Assembly: GCF_000016525.1 (NCBI RefSeq)
Contig: NC_009515.1
Coordinates: 770,501-834,500, forward strand
DNA: 64,000 nucleotides
Direction: 5' to 3'
From: Methanobrevibacter smithii ATCC 35061
Lineage (GTDB): Archaea; Methanobacteriota; Methanobacteria; Methanobacteriales; Methanobacteriaceae
The first letter of the stretch is position 1; every line of letters begins with the position of its first letter. The translations under genes and the position numbers were made by a program. The notes beneath the pieces are model-generated. The model worked only from the letters and a program-made list of their open reading frames with translations, did not search any database and had not been told where the DNA came from. This document shows, piece by piece, positions 56,769 through 64,000 of this stretch.

Positions 56769-56892
56769 AAAATATTATTTGTCCTCACTTATTAAAGTAT
56801 TTTACTATTTTTAAATCATTTATATTAAAATTAAAGAAAAATTAGAATGAAATTTCATCAAAATGAAAGTTCAACTGTAAAAAATTAAAAAA

Positions 56893-56921
56893 CAAATAAG
56901 CCTATAAAATTTTACAGACTC
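56893..56921 (-). repeat. Right terminal inverted repeat of the insertion sequence
   Basis: Perfect 29-base inverse of 55541-55569; the next base inward does not match. Confidence 0.95.
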
Positions 56922-56929
56922 CTTTTTTT
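56922..56929. repeat. Target-site duplication, right copy
   Basis: CTTTTTTT, identical to 55533-55540 immediately outside the left end. Confidence 0.9.
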
Positions 56930-56937
56930 AAAAAAAA

Positions 56938-57945
56938 TTAATATCTGACTTTTCCGATATGTCTTGTAGCACCAGGATCTTCACCATTAAAATGTGCCAA
57001 ATAATAAACAAACCATTCTAAAGGAACTACAAATATTAATGGAGATAATAACAGATTGATATCTGCATAATCTTCCAAATTATAAACAATAGACTTCAAT
57101 TCTAAATTTTTAGAAAATTCAATAGCTTTGTCAGTTATTTCATCTGATTCAAAACCTGAACGCAGGAAAATAATTGGAACATCTTTTTCTGCACGTTCTA
57201 TTAAACCGTGCCTAAATTCCGCAGAGTAAACAGGACATGCATGTTTAATTGCTCCTTCCATAAGCATAGTCATAGCTAATTTAAATGAAAGGCCGAAGTT
57301 AGGTCCGCTGCCTAAACAGTAGAAGATATCTTCATCCTTAAACTCTTCAGCTAATTTTTTATTGTCTTCTTCTGTTGTTTTTAATAATTCTTCAATAATA
57401 TCAGGAATATGTTTCAAATCATCTAACAGTTCATCTGCCTTGCCATAGTTGGATCCTTTAAATAAAATCTGATAAAGACAGGCTAACTGAGTTACATATG
57501 TTTTAGTTCCAAGAATTGCTGTTTCCCTTTCACATTGTGTTATAATTGGAGTTTTAGCTTCTTTTATCATTGAACTATCAGGTTCATTAGAAATTGAAAC
57601 AGTGTGAATTCCATATTCATTAGCTCTTTTAAGAGATGCTAAAGTATCTGCAGTTTCACCGGATTGTGATGTGAAAATAGCTATTGAATTTTCTCCGTCA
57701 GTTAATTTTTTATTATAATAAAATTCATAGCCTGTAAATACTTCTACACTCATATCACAGGACATTCTCAATGCATCCCTAACACTATAACATGTAGAAA
57801 TAGAACTGCCACAACCAATTAAATAAATTTTATCTGCTTTTGATACAGCTTCTGAAACACTATCCATTTTAGACATTTCGCTTGCAAATGTCCTTCTAAG
57901 TGAATCAGGTTGCTCCATCATTTCATCATACATTTTATAGTTCAT
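56938..57945 (-). CDS. SIS-domain sugar isomerase/deaminase
   Basis: A 335-residue protein with two SIS domains, like the isomerase half of GlmS or the GlmD/FrlB-type deglycases. The first SIS motif is [20 protein letters not shown] near residue 42, and [18 protein letters not shown] near residue 90 is the phosphosugar site. The C-terminus [15 protein letters not shown] fits the family. No glutaminase domain is present, so ammonia must come from elsewhere or the enzyme is a deaminase. Its stop is eight bases from the right target duplication; before the insertion the gene was convergent with hsp20 at a distance of about 30 bases. Confidence 0.82.
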   Translation of the reverse strand: MNYKMYDEMMEQPDSLRRTFASEMSKMDSVSEAVSKADKIYLIGCGSSISTCYSVRDALRMSCDMSVEVFTGYEFYYNKKLTDGENSIAIFTSQSGETADTLASLKRANEYGIHTVSISNEPDSSMIKEAKTPIITQCERETAILGTKTYVTQLACLYQILFKGSNYGKADELLDDLKHIPDIIEELLKTTEEDNKKLAEEFKDEDIFYCLGSGPNFGLSFKLAMTMLMEGAIKHACPVYSAEFRHGLIERAEKDVPIIFLRSGFESDEITDKAIEFSKNLELKSIVYNLEDYADINLLLSPLIFVVPLEWFVYYLAHFNGEDPGATRHIGKVRY

Positions 57946-58059
57946 TGCTTAAACTCCTTAAAATTAATATATAATACTTATACTATTGTTTATTAACATA
58001 TAAAAATGTTTTTTAAAAATCGATACTTTAATTAAGTAAATATTATCAAACTTATAATT

Positions 58060-58686
58060 ATGGAAATAAATTTATCTTCAGTTGGAATGGAAAAAGGAAG
58101 ACAATATGAAACAGTAATAACTACACTAAGCCCTGAGGGCAAAAGAAATGCAGCGCCAATTGGAGTTATATGTACCGGAAAAGACAGTATAATATGCCGT
58201 ATATTCAAAGGAAGCACCACTTTAGAAAACATTATTTCTCAAAAAGAATTTACTGTAAATATTACTGAAAATCCACAACTTTTTACACTTTCCACAATTG
58301 ATAACCTTCCAGAAACTTATTTTGATGAAAACAATTCCATTAAAAATATTGAAAGCTATTTCAAATGTGAAGTTACTGACTTGATAGAAGCTGTTAAAAG
58401 AAGCGACCCAATTAAAAGTGACTCAAAAGCCATTGTCATAAAAGCTAAAGTTACCTCACATGTAATCAATAAAAATATAAAAGCTATTAACCGTGCTATG
58501 GGGCTGCTTATAGAAACCTTAGTTAATTTTACAAGAATAGACATGGTTGATGAGAAACAGCAAGAATATTATCTCGGAAGATTTAGGGAAGCAAAAAGAG
58601 TAATAAATAAAGTCGGATCAAAAGAAGAGCAAAAAGCAATTCATGAAATAAAAAAAGAATTAATAAAAAAAGGGTATTCACCCTAA
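58060..58686 (+). CDS. DUF447 family flavin-binding-fold protein
   Basis: A 208-residue archaeal DUF447 protein, whose fold is related to FMN-binding split barrels; the function is not established. It begins [20 protein letters not shown] and has [20 protein letters not shown] near residue 27. The ATG at 58060 has no ribosome-binding site, so the transcript may be leaderless. The stop overlaps that of adenine deaminase by four bases on opposite strands. It is divergent from the SIS gene. Confidence 0.78.
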
Positions 58687-60398
58687 TTTTTAATTACATC
58701 AATAAATTCAAAGTTTATACAGTCAAATAAACCTTTATCAGATATTTTGATAGCTGGAATTACCAAAAGAGCCATAAATGACATGGTCATAAACGGAGAA
58801 TCCAGTTTGCATCCGAAATCAGCAGCTGTTTTATGCAATTTCTCTAATTTTTCAGCTACTTCATGACTGTCTTCATTAGTCATCAATCCTGCAATAGGCA
58901 ATGCCAAAGAATCTTCAAAATCACCGTCAACAATAGCAAAACCGCCTTCATTATCAATTAAACAGTTGACTGCATTTGCCATGTCCTCACTATTTGTTCC
59001 TACAACTACAATATTATGGGAATCATGAGCTACAGAAGAGGCTATTGCCCCTTTTTTAAGATTGAATCCTGTTATAAATCCGTTGGCTATTGAATTTCCA
59101 CCATAACGCTCAACAACAGCTATTTTTAAAATATCCTCTTCCAAATCAGGCTGTACAAATCCTTTTTTAGTTTCCAATGTTGCACTTTCAGCTTCAGTTA
59201 TTAATTCCCCGTTGAAACATCGAATTACATTAACATCTGCTGAAGGTTCATCACATGAAATTTCAAAATCTTCAGATTCTTTTTTGGAAACATCAAATGT
59301 ATTTTTGAATTCCGTTTCTTCCACATCAAATAAAACATTTTCACCATCAAAAACACATTTGCCTGCAACATATGTCTTTAAAATATTCAAATCATTCAGA
59401 TTATCTACAACAACATAATCTGCCTGCATTCCTTTTACAATAGCACCAGTATTTAAATTATAATGTGTTGACGGATTAACTGTAACCATTTCAATAGCAC
59501 TTATCGGACTGACTTCCAAATCAATGGCTTTTTTAATGGATTCATTTAAATGACCTTTAATTAAGTCAGTGGTGTGTTTGTCATCACTTACTATAAAATC
59601 AAAAATAGGAAGATGTATTCTTTTTTCCAGAACTTCATTGGGCATTTTTCCGAAACTTTCGTGATTTTTCCAGTAGTCTAACCTGTCGCTAAAATCAAAA
59701 AGAGCTTCCATATTTTTAGCAGAAGACCCCTCACGAACCATTATTTTCATACCTTTTTCTTTTTTTTCAATAGCTTCTGCAAAATTACTGCATTCATGAT
59801 CAGTAGATATATGTTCAGCCATATATTTATCCAAATCTTTTCCTGAAAGCAGAGGCGCATGACCGTCTATAGGTTTTCCAAGTTCTTTTGCTTTTTCCAG
59901 TTTGGCCAAAACTTCCCCATCCCCATTTATCACACCTGGAAAATTCATCATTTCACCAAGTGCAACAGCTTCATCTTTTTTAAGAAGTTCTCCGATAGTT
60001 TCGCTGTCCAAAATAGCTCCTGATGTTTCAAAACAGGTTGCAGGAACACATGATGGAATTGAAAAATAAAAATTAAAAGGAACAGATTTTGAATTTTCAA
60101 TCATGAAATCTATCCCGTCAGTACCTGCAACATTAGCTATTTCATGAGGATCACAAACAACTGAAGTAGTACCGAACCTTACAGCCAGTTTTGCAAACTG
60201 TGCAGGAGTAAGCATGGTACTTTCAATATGAATATGAGAATCAATAAATCCCGGAAGAATAATCCCTGAAATATCCAATTCACTGTCGTCATTAATGACA
60301 ATTGGAACTATCTCTTTAAAAAATCCGCCTTCAACTGAAATACGTGCAGGATAAATTGAATCAGTTATAACGTCTAACATATATGCACTGAATTGCAT
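58683..60398 (-). CDS. ade: Adenine deaminase
   Basis: A 571-residue amidohydrolase that converts adenine to hypoxanthine. The metal motif is [14 protein letters not shown] near residue 48, [11 protein letters not shown] near 100 and HAPLLSGKD near 180; the C-terminal ADE-specific part contains [20 protein letters not shown] and [12 protein letters not shown]. Length is normal. The ATG is flush with the stop of the ornithine cyclodeaminase gene (TAGATG), so the two genes are translationally coupled. Confidence 0.93.
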
Positions 60399-61622
60399 CT
60401 AATCACTTTCATGTAGGGATTCATATAAAAGAGGTAAAAATGTACCAATATCTGTTACAATACTAACTACCTGAGCACTTCCCCTGTCAGATAATTTGGT
60501 AACAGTAGCAGGATTAATATCCACACAGATACTTTTAACTTTTGAAGGAAGTAAATTACCCATAGCTATTGAATGCAACATGGTAGCTATCATAATTACC
60601 ATATCAACTTCCTGAGCCTGTTTACGCATTAATTTTTGTGACTCTGCAGTGTCAGTTATTACATCAGGCAGAGGACCGTCATCACGAATAGAACCTGCTA
60701 AAACATACGGAATGTCCTTTTTAATACATTCATACATGATTCCGCCAGTTAAGGTGCCATCTTCAACAGCCTGTTTAATTGATCCTGAACGGTTGATTTT
60801 ATTAATGGCCCTCATATGATGAGTATGTCCATGAGCTATAATTTCTCCTGTTTCCACTTCAATACCTAAGGAAGTTCCAAAAATATTGCTTTCAATATCG
60901 TGAGTAGCCAGTGCATTACCTGCAAGAAGAGAATCAATATATCCTTCCCTGATTAAAGCAGCCAGATATTTGCCTGATCCTGTGTGTACAATAGCAGGAC
61001 CTCCAACAATAGCTATTTTACCTCCTTTACTTTTGATTTCTTTAATTTCTTTTGCAATTCCCCTAATTAAATTCATCAAAGGTTTTTCAGAAGAAACATC
61101 ACTGTTCATAAATTCAAAGGTTCCACTTTTTTCTCTGGACCTTTGAGGTGGTGTAACTTTTATTCCGTCACGACCAACAACAATCATATCTCCTGCCTTA
61201 ATTTCCGCTATCGGTTTAACTGATGCACGAGAATTTTTTTCATCAACACAGATTAAACAATCCATCTCAATGTTTTCAACAACAATCCAATTACCTTTAT
61301 AGAGAATGTGAGTTGTATGATTTGAAGTAGAATAAAAACCTTCCGGAGCAACTTTATCTTTTGAAGATGCAACTAATTCAACCTCTTTTAATTCAGATAT
61401 TGATGCACCTAATACTGACAACTCATCTAAAATAGAATTTAAAAGGTCGATAGACTCTGCATAAACTGCCATCTTAACCTTACTAGTATCAGTTTTTCTT
61501 TTACCTACATCAAATTCTAAGAAATCAAAATCTCCACCTTTATCCATGATAATATCCAGAGCTTTTGGTAAAGTTAATGAATCAATAACATGACCAGAAA
61601 GTTCAATTGTTCTACTATTCAT
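60399..61622 (-). CDS. Archaeal ornithine cyclodeaminase (LOR/SDH domain, TIGR00300 type)
   Basis: A 407-residue protein of the TIGR00300 family, now known in methanogens as a nicotinamide-dependent ornithine cyclodeaminase that makes proline from ornithine. The N-terminal part (about residues 1-95, [20 protein letters not shown]) is the LOR/SDH domain; the C-terminal part binds NAD ([20 protein letters not shown] near residue 201). It heads the pair with adenine deaminase and lies 171 bases downstream of agmatinase on the same strand. The proline role is from family knowledge. Confidence 0.8.
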
Positions 61623-61793
61623 AATTTTTGCTCCTAATTATTAATTATTAATATTGTAATTTTACTTTAAGCTAATATTTAAATAATTCCATATTAATTT
61701 TTTATAAGAAAAGTAATAATTAACTAAAAATTTTAAAAAATAATGAACAAAAAATAATAAAAGTTAAATTAAATTAAAAGTAAAAACAATTTA
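61623..61793. other. AT-rich gap between ornithine cyclodeaminase and agmatinase genes
   Basis: 171 bases without a gene; it should hold the promoter of the cyclodeaminase-ade pair and the terminator of the agmatinase gene. I see no clear palindrome or long T-run apart from general AT-richness. Confidence 0.4.
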
Positions 61794-62669
61794 TCACAAT
61801 AATGATAAAAAATCATAAATTATTTTTGAAGCGGAAACTGCAGTAATATCTCCCAATCTGTCACCAGCTGTTTCAACAACATCCATCCCGACAACATTTT
61901 TTAAAGATAAAGTTTGAAGCATAGCTTCTATATGGCCATACGCTATTCCGTTGGGAGTTGGGTTGCCTACAGTCGGAGCAATAGACGGATCAAAAACATC
62001 CATATCAATAGACAAATAAATTGGAGTGTCAATAATACTCAAATAATATTCTATATTATCCAGATGATGAAATACATCATTATTTTTAAATGTTGTGATA
62101 TTTGACTGGTTTTTAACAAAATCTTCCTCTTCCTTTGAAGCTGACCTGATGCCAATCTGAACCAATTCCTTAACACCCATTTCATGAACCCTTTTCATGA
62201 CACTGGCATGGGAATACAGCTCTCCAATAAAAGTATCTGCCAGATCCCTATGAGCATCCAAATGGACAACAGTCAGATCATCATATTTTTTAGTTAATGA
62301 ATTAAGAACACCAATAGTCAAACTATGTTCTCCACCAATAGTCAGAGGTTTGATTTTTAAATCAGACAGTTCGTTAACAGTATCTTCAATTATGTCACAT
62401 GTTTTTTTACAGTTTCCAAAAACAACATTTACGTCTCCGAAATCGTAAAAAATATTGTCCAATTGTGTATTAAAAATAGTATTATATTTTTCAAACCCAT
62501 AGGAAGCTTCTCTAACTACTATGGGTCCAAAACGTGAACCAGGATGATAAGATGTTGTACTGTCAAACGGAACACCAATTATTCCCCAAGCACCCTCTTT
62601 AAGGTTGTTAAAATCAGTTTCTTCCTGGGAAAAAGCAAATTTCCATGGTTCATATGTGTTTAAAAGCAT
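61794..62669 (-). CDS. speB: Agmatinase
   Basis: A 291-residue ureohydrolase that splits agmatine to putrescine and urea. The manganese ligands are visible in GGEHSLTIG (His near residue 118), VVHLDAHRDLAD (near 140) and SIDMDVFDPSIAPTVGNPTP (near 221). It stands 27 bases downstream of aIF5A, with the arginine decarboxylase gene divergent on the other side; the three belong to agmatine and hypusine metabolism. A distinct ribosome-binding site is not seen. Confidence 0.92.
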   Translation of the reverse strand: MLLNTYEPWKFAFSQEETDFNNLKEGAWGIIGVPFDSTTSYHPGSRFGPIVVREASYGFEKYNTIFNTQLDNIFYDFGDVNVVFGNCKKTCDIIEDTVNELSDLKIKPLTIGGEHSLTIGVLNSLTKKYDDLTVVHLDAHRDLADTFIGELYSHASVMKRVHEMGVKELVQIGIRSASKEEEDFVKNQSNITTFKNNDVFHHLDNIEYYLSIIDTPIYLSIDMDVFDPSIAPTVGNPTPNGIAYGHIEAMLQTLSLKNVVGMDVVETAGDRLGDITAVSASKIIYDFLSLL

Positions 62670-62696
62670 AATAAATCAAAAAAGAACTAAATAAAA

Positions 62697-63086
62697 TTAT
62701 TTAGTTCTCATAATTTTCATATTTCCTAAAGCTACGATGTAATCTACTTCAATACCTTCAGTGATTTGGTCTTTTAATTCTTCAGGCATAGGTAAATCTA
62801 AAGTGTCGTAGTTTTCCATATCCATTAACTGAACATTGTTACCTTGGATAGATAATACCTGACCAACCCTTTTATCGATAATTGGAATATCTACTTTGGT
62901 ATCTACAGGTTTAACAATACTTCTTTTTTGGTTATCGAAAATACCTACAGCTTCTAATCTAGCTTTAGCAGCACCATGTTTACCTGGGGATGAAGTAGTT
63001 AAACTTGTGATTTTAGATGCTTCCCCACCTAATACGATATATTTACCAACTTTTAATGTTTTAATCTCTACAACTTTTGTTGACAT
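62697..63086 (-). CDS. Translation initiation factor aIF5A
   Basis: A 129-residue aIF5A, which helps the ribosome past polyproline stretches. The lysine that carries hypusine (or deoxyhypusine) is Lys36 in [12 protein letters not shown]. The C-terminal domain (about residues 75-129) is an OB fold. GGAGG precedes the ATG. It heads a short operon with agmatinase, which may be more than chance: archaeal hypusine can be built from agmatine (inference from reported pathways in halophiles). Confidence 0.95.
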   Translation of the reverse strand: MSTKVVEIKTLKVGKYIVLGGEASKITSLTTSSPGKHGAAKARLEAVGIFDNQKRSIVKPVDTKVDIPIIDKRVGQVLSIQGNNVQLMDMENYDTLDLPMPEELKDQITEGIEVDYIVALGNMKIMRTK

Positions 63087-63259
63087 TAATTTTCCTCCAT
63101 AAATTAAAAAATAGATTTAAATAAGTAATCTATAATAAGAATTATTTTAGATTAATAATAATTCTATCCAACATTTTATATAAATTATTCGTTTTAACAA
63201 GTAGGACTTCAATAATAAATATTAAATAGAAATTACAAATTTAAAACAAAGTGATAAAA

Positions 63260-63721
63260 ATGAAAATAGCTATTGTATCAGGAAAAGATGAGGGTCCAAC
63301 AAGGTTAAATGCATTTGACAATGCACTAACTGCTGCTGGAATAGGAGACGTCAATTTAATTAAAGTATCAAGTATGCTTGGAAAAAACACTCAAGTTAAA
63401 GACCTGCCAAAACTCAAACCTGGAGCTATGGTTAATTGTGTACTTTCTTCAGTTACCTCAAGCAAGCCTGGAGATACAATAACTGCAGTTGTTGCAGTAG
63501 CTATTGGGGAAAAATTAGGCTGTGTAGTTGAAACAACTGGAACAAACAAGGACCCGCAGGATTTGATTGGTGAAGCTAACTTCATGGTAAACTACATGAT
63601 GGAAAAACGTGAAGTGGAAATTAAAGATATTATAATTGAGTCCGCCAGTACAACTGTTGAAAATATAGCTTCAGTTGTAGCTTCAGTTGTTTATTTGAAT
63701 GATGAAATAATTGAGGGATAA
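63260..63721 (+). CDS. pdaD: Pyruvoyl-dependent arginine decarboxylase
   Basis: A 153-residue PdaD that decarboxylates arginine to agmatine with a self-made pyruvoyl group. The self-cleavage site is in SVTSSKPGDTITA, so Ser67 (or Ser68) becomes the pyruvoyl residue. The GTG at 63251 is in frame but the ATG at 63260 follows GTGAT and fits the family. It is divergent from aIF5A and speB and is followed after three bases by the inositol monophosphatase gene. Confidence 0.93.
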   Translation: MKIAIVSGKDEGPTRLNAFDNALTAAGIGDVNLIKVSSMLGKNTQVKDLPKLKPGAMVNCVLSSVTSSKPGDTITAVVAVAIGEKLGCVVETTGTNKDPQDLIGEANFMVNYMMEKREVEIKDIIIESASTTVENIASVVASVVYLNDEIIEG

Positions 63722-63724
63722 AAT

Positions 63725-64000
63725 ATGGATGCGAAAGATAAAAAAATAGCTACAGACCTTTGTTACGATATTATAAAAGAGGTAGGAAGAGCTATCAGAC
63801 CATATGTCGGAAAACCTGAATCAGGAGAAAAAGTTAAAATGGGGGCTGACGGCACTCCAACATCATATATTGATGTTATAGCTGAAGATCAAGTAATTAA
63901 CATTTTAAAAAATGCTCCTATACGCTCATACATCATTAGTGAAGAAATTGGAGAACTGAAAGTTGGATACGGAAAAAAAGAAAGTGTTGTTTTAACTCAG
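63725..64000 (+). CDS. suhB: Inositol monophosphatase/fructose-1,6-bisphosphatase family (partial)
   Basis: The first 92 residues of a lithium-sensitive phosphatase of the archaeal bifunctional FBPase/IMPase type. The family segment MGADGTPTSYIDVIAEDQVI is at about residues 39-58, and SEEIGELKVG near residue 72 carries the first metal ligands. The rest is outside the window. It starts three bases after the pdaD stop and is probably co-transcribed with it. Confidence 0.85.
   Translation, partial: MDAKDKKIATDLCYDIIKEVGRAIRPYVGKPESGEKVKMGADGTPTSYIDVIAEDQVINILKNAPIRSYIISEEIGELKVGYGKKESVVLTQ

Larger units (their letters stand above)
55541..56921. mobile_element. Complete insertion sequence, ISM1-like, 1381 bp
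   Basis: The element is bounded by perfect 29-bp inverted repeats (55541-55569 and 56893-56921) and flanked by an 8-bp target duplication CTTTTTTT (55533-55540 and 56922-56929). It holds one transposase gene on the minus strand whose last codons and stop lie within the left repeat. As I recall, ISM1 of M. smithii is about 1.18 kb, also with 29-bp terminal repeats and an 8-bp target duplication, so this is a longer relative or a related family. Intact ends and reading frame suggest a recent insertion. Confidence 0.93.

Noticed and set aside
63139-63164. Inverted repeat GAATTATT/AATAATTC between aIF5A and pdaD as an operator
   Set aside because: Arms of only A/T plus one G/C pair and a ten-base loop are expected by chance in this sequence.

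Overview
The window is chromosomal DNA of a methanogenic archaeon of the order Methanobacteriales, most likely a Methanobrevibacter close to M. smithii. The evidence is a strongly AT-rich sequence, seven contiguous genes of the methyl-coenzyme M reductase (MCR) marker set and their neighbours, genes for methanofuran, methanopterin and coenzyme B synthesis, archaeal lipid enzymes, a histone, a thermosome, TATA-box promoters and poly-T terminators, and an insertion sequence built like ISM1 of M. smithii. The species call is inference; the methanogen call is firm.

Layout. 1-5637 (minus strand) is a run of nob1, a DUF2117 gene and methanogenesis marker genes mmp2, mmp3, mmp6, mmp5 and mmp15 (cut by the window edge). 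5638-8383 holds a 328-base regulatory gap and a plus-strand operon of three winged-helix regulators and moaB. 8428-15204 (minus) carries pyrE, a PRC-barrel protein, a large PEP-synthase-like ATP-grasp protein, an acetyltransferase, cbiZ and the thermosome. 17025-21029 is the aspartate/lysine operon lysC-dapA-dapB-asd. 21222-25187 holds S17e, chorismate mutase, shikimate kinase, a glycosyltransferase, cbiD and a thioredoxin. 25328-30611 holds hel308, elp3 and deoC on the plus strand with two small minus genes, followed by tRNA-Phe, tRNA-Val and a histone on the minus strand.

31409-40529 is a cofactor and envelope block: a tRNA methylthiotransferase, a zinc-ribbon protein, hacB (coenzyme B), beta-RFAP synthase (methanopterin) and a Tes-type radical SAM lipid enzyme, divergent from carS (archaeol), then mfnF and mfnD (methanofuran) downstream of a WecB epimerase. 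40980-48355 holds truA, an ABC exporter pair, hisA, ribL, argC, a flavodoxin and pyrI. 48377-50523 is a small flavoprotein/HxlR locus. 50702-54858 has tldD, AMMECR1, a patch of decayed coding sequence and a Nog1-like GTPase. 54927-57945 is hsp20, a complete 1381-bp insertion sequence with an 8-bp target duplication, and a SIS sugar isomerase. 58060-64000 ends with DUF447, adenine deaminase, ornithine cyclodeaminase, and a polyamine/hypusine group (agmatinase, aIF5A, arginine decarboxylase) followed by a truncated inositol monophosphatase.

Most of the window is ordinary core genome. The parts that deserve a second look are the MCR-marker cluster with its uncharacterised DUF2117 partner, the stacked regulator operon, the divergent lipid-gene promoter with a palindrome, the HxlR operator, the decayed patch at 52650-53744, and the insertion sequence sitting inside a poly-T terminator.
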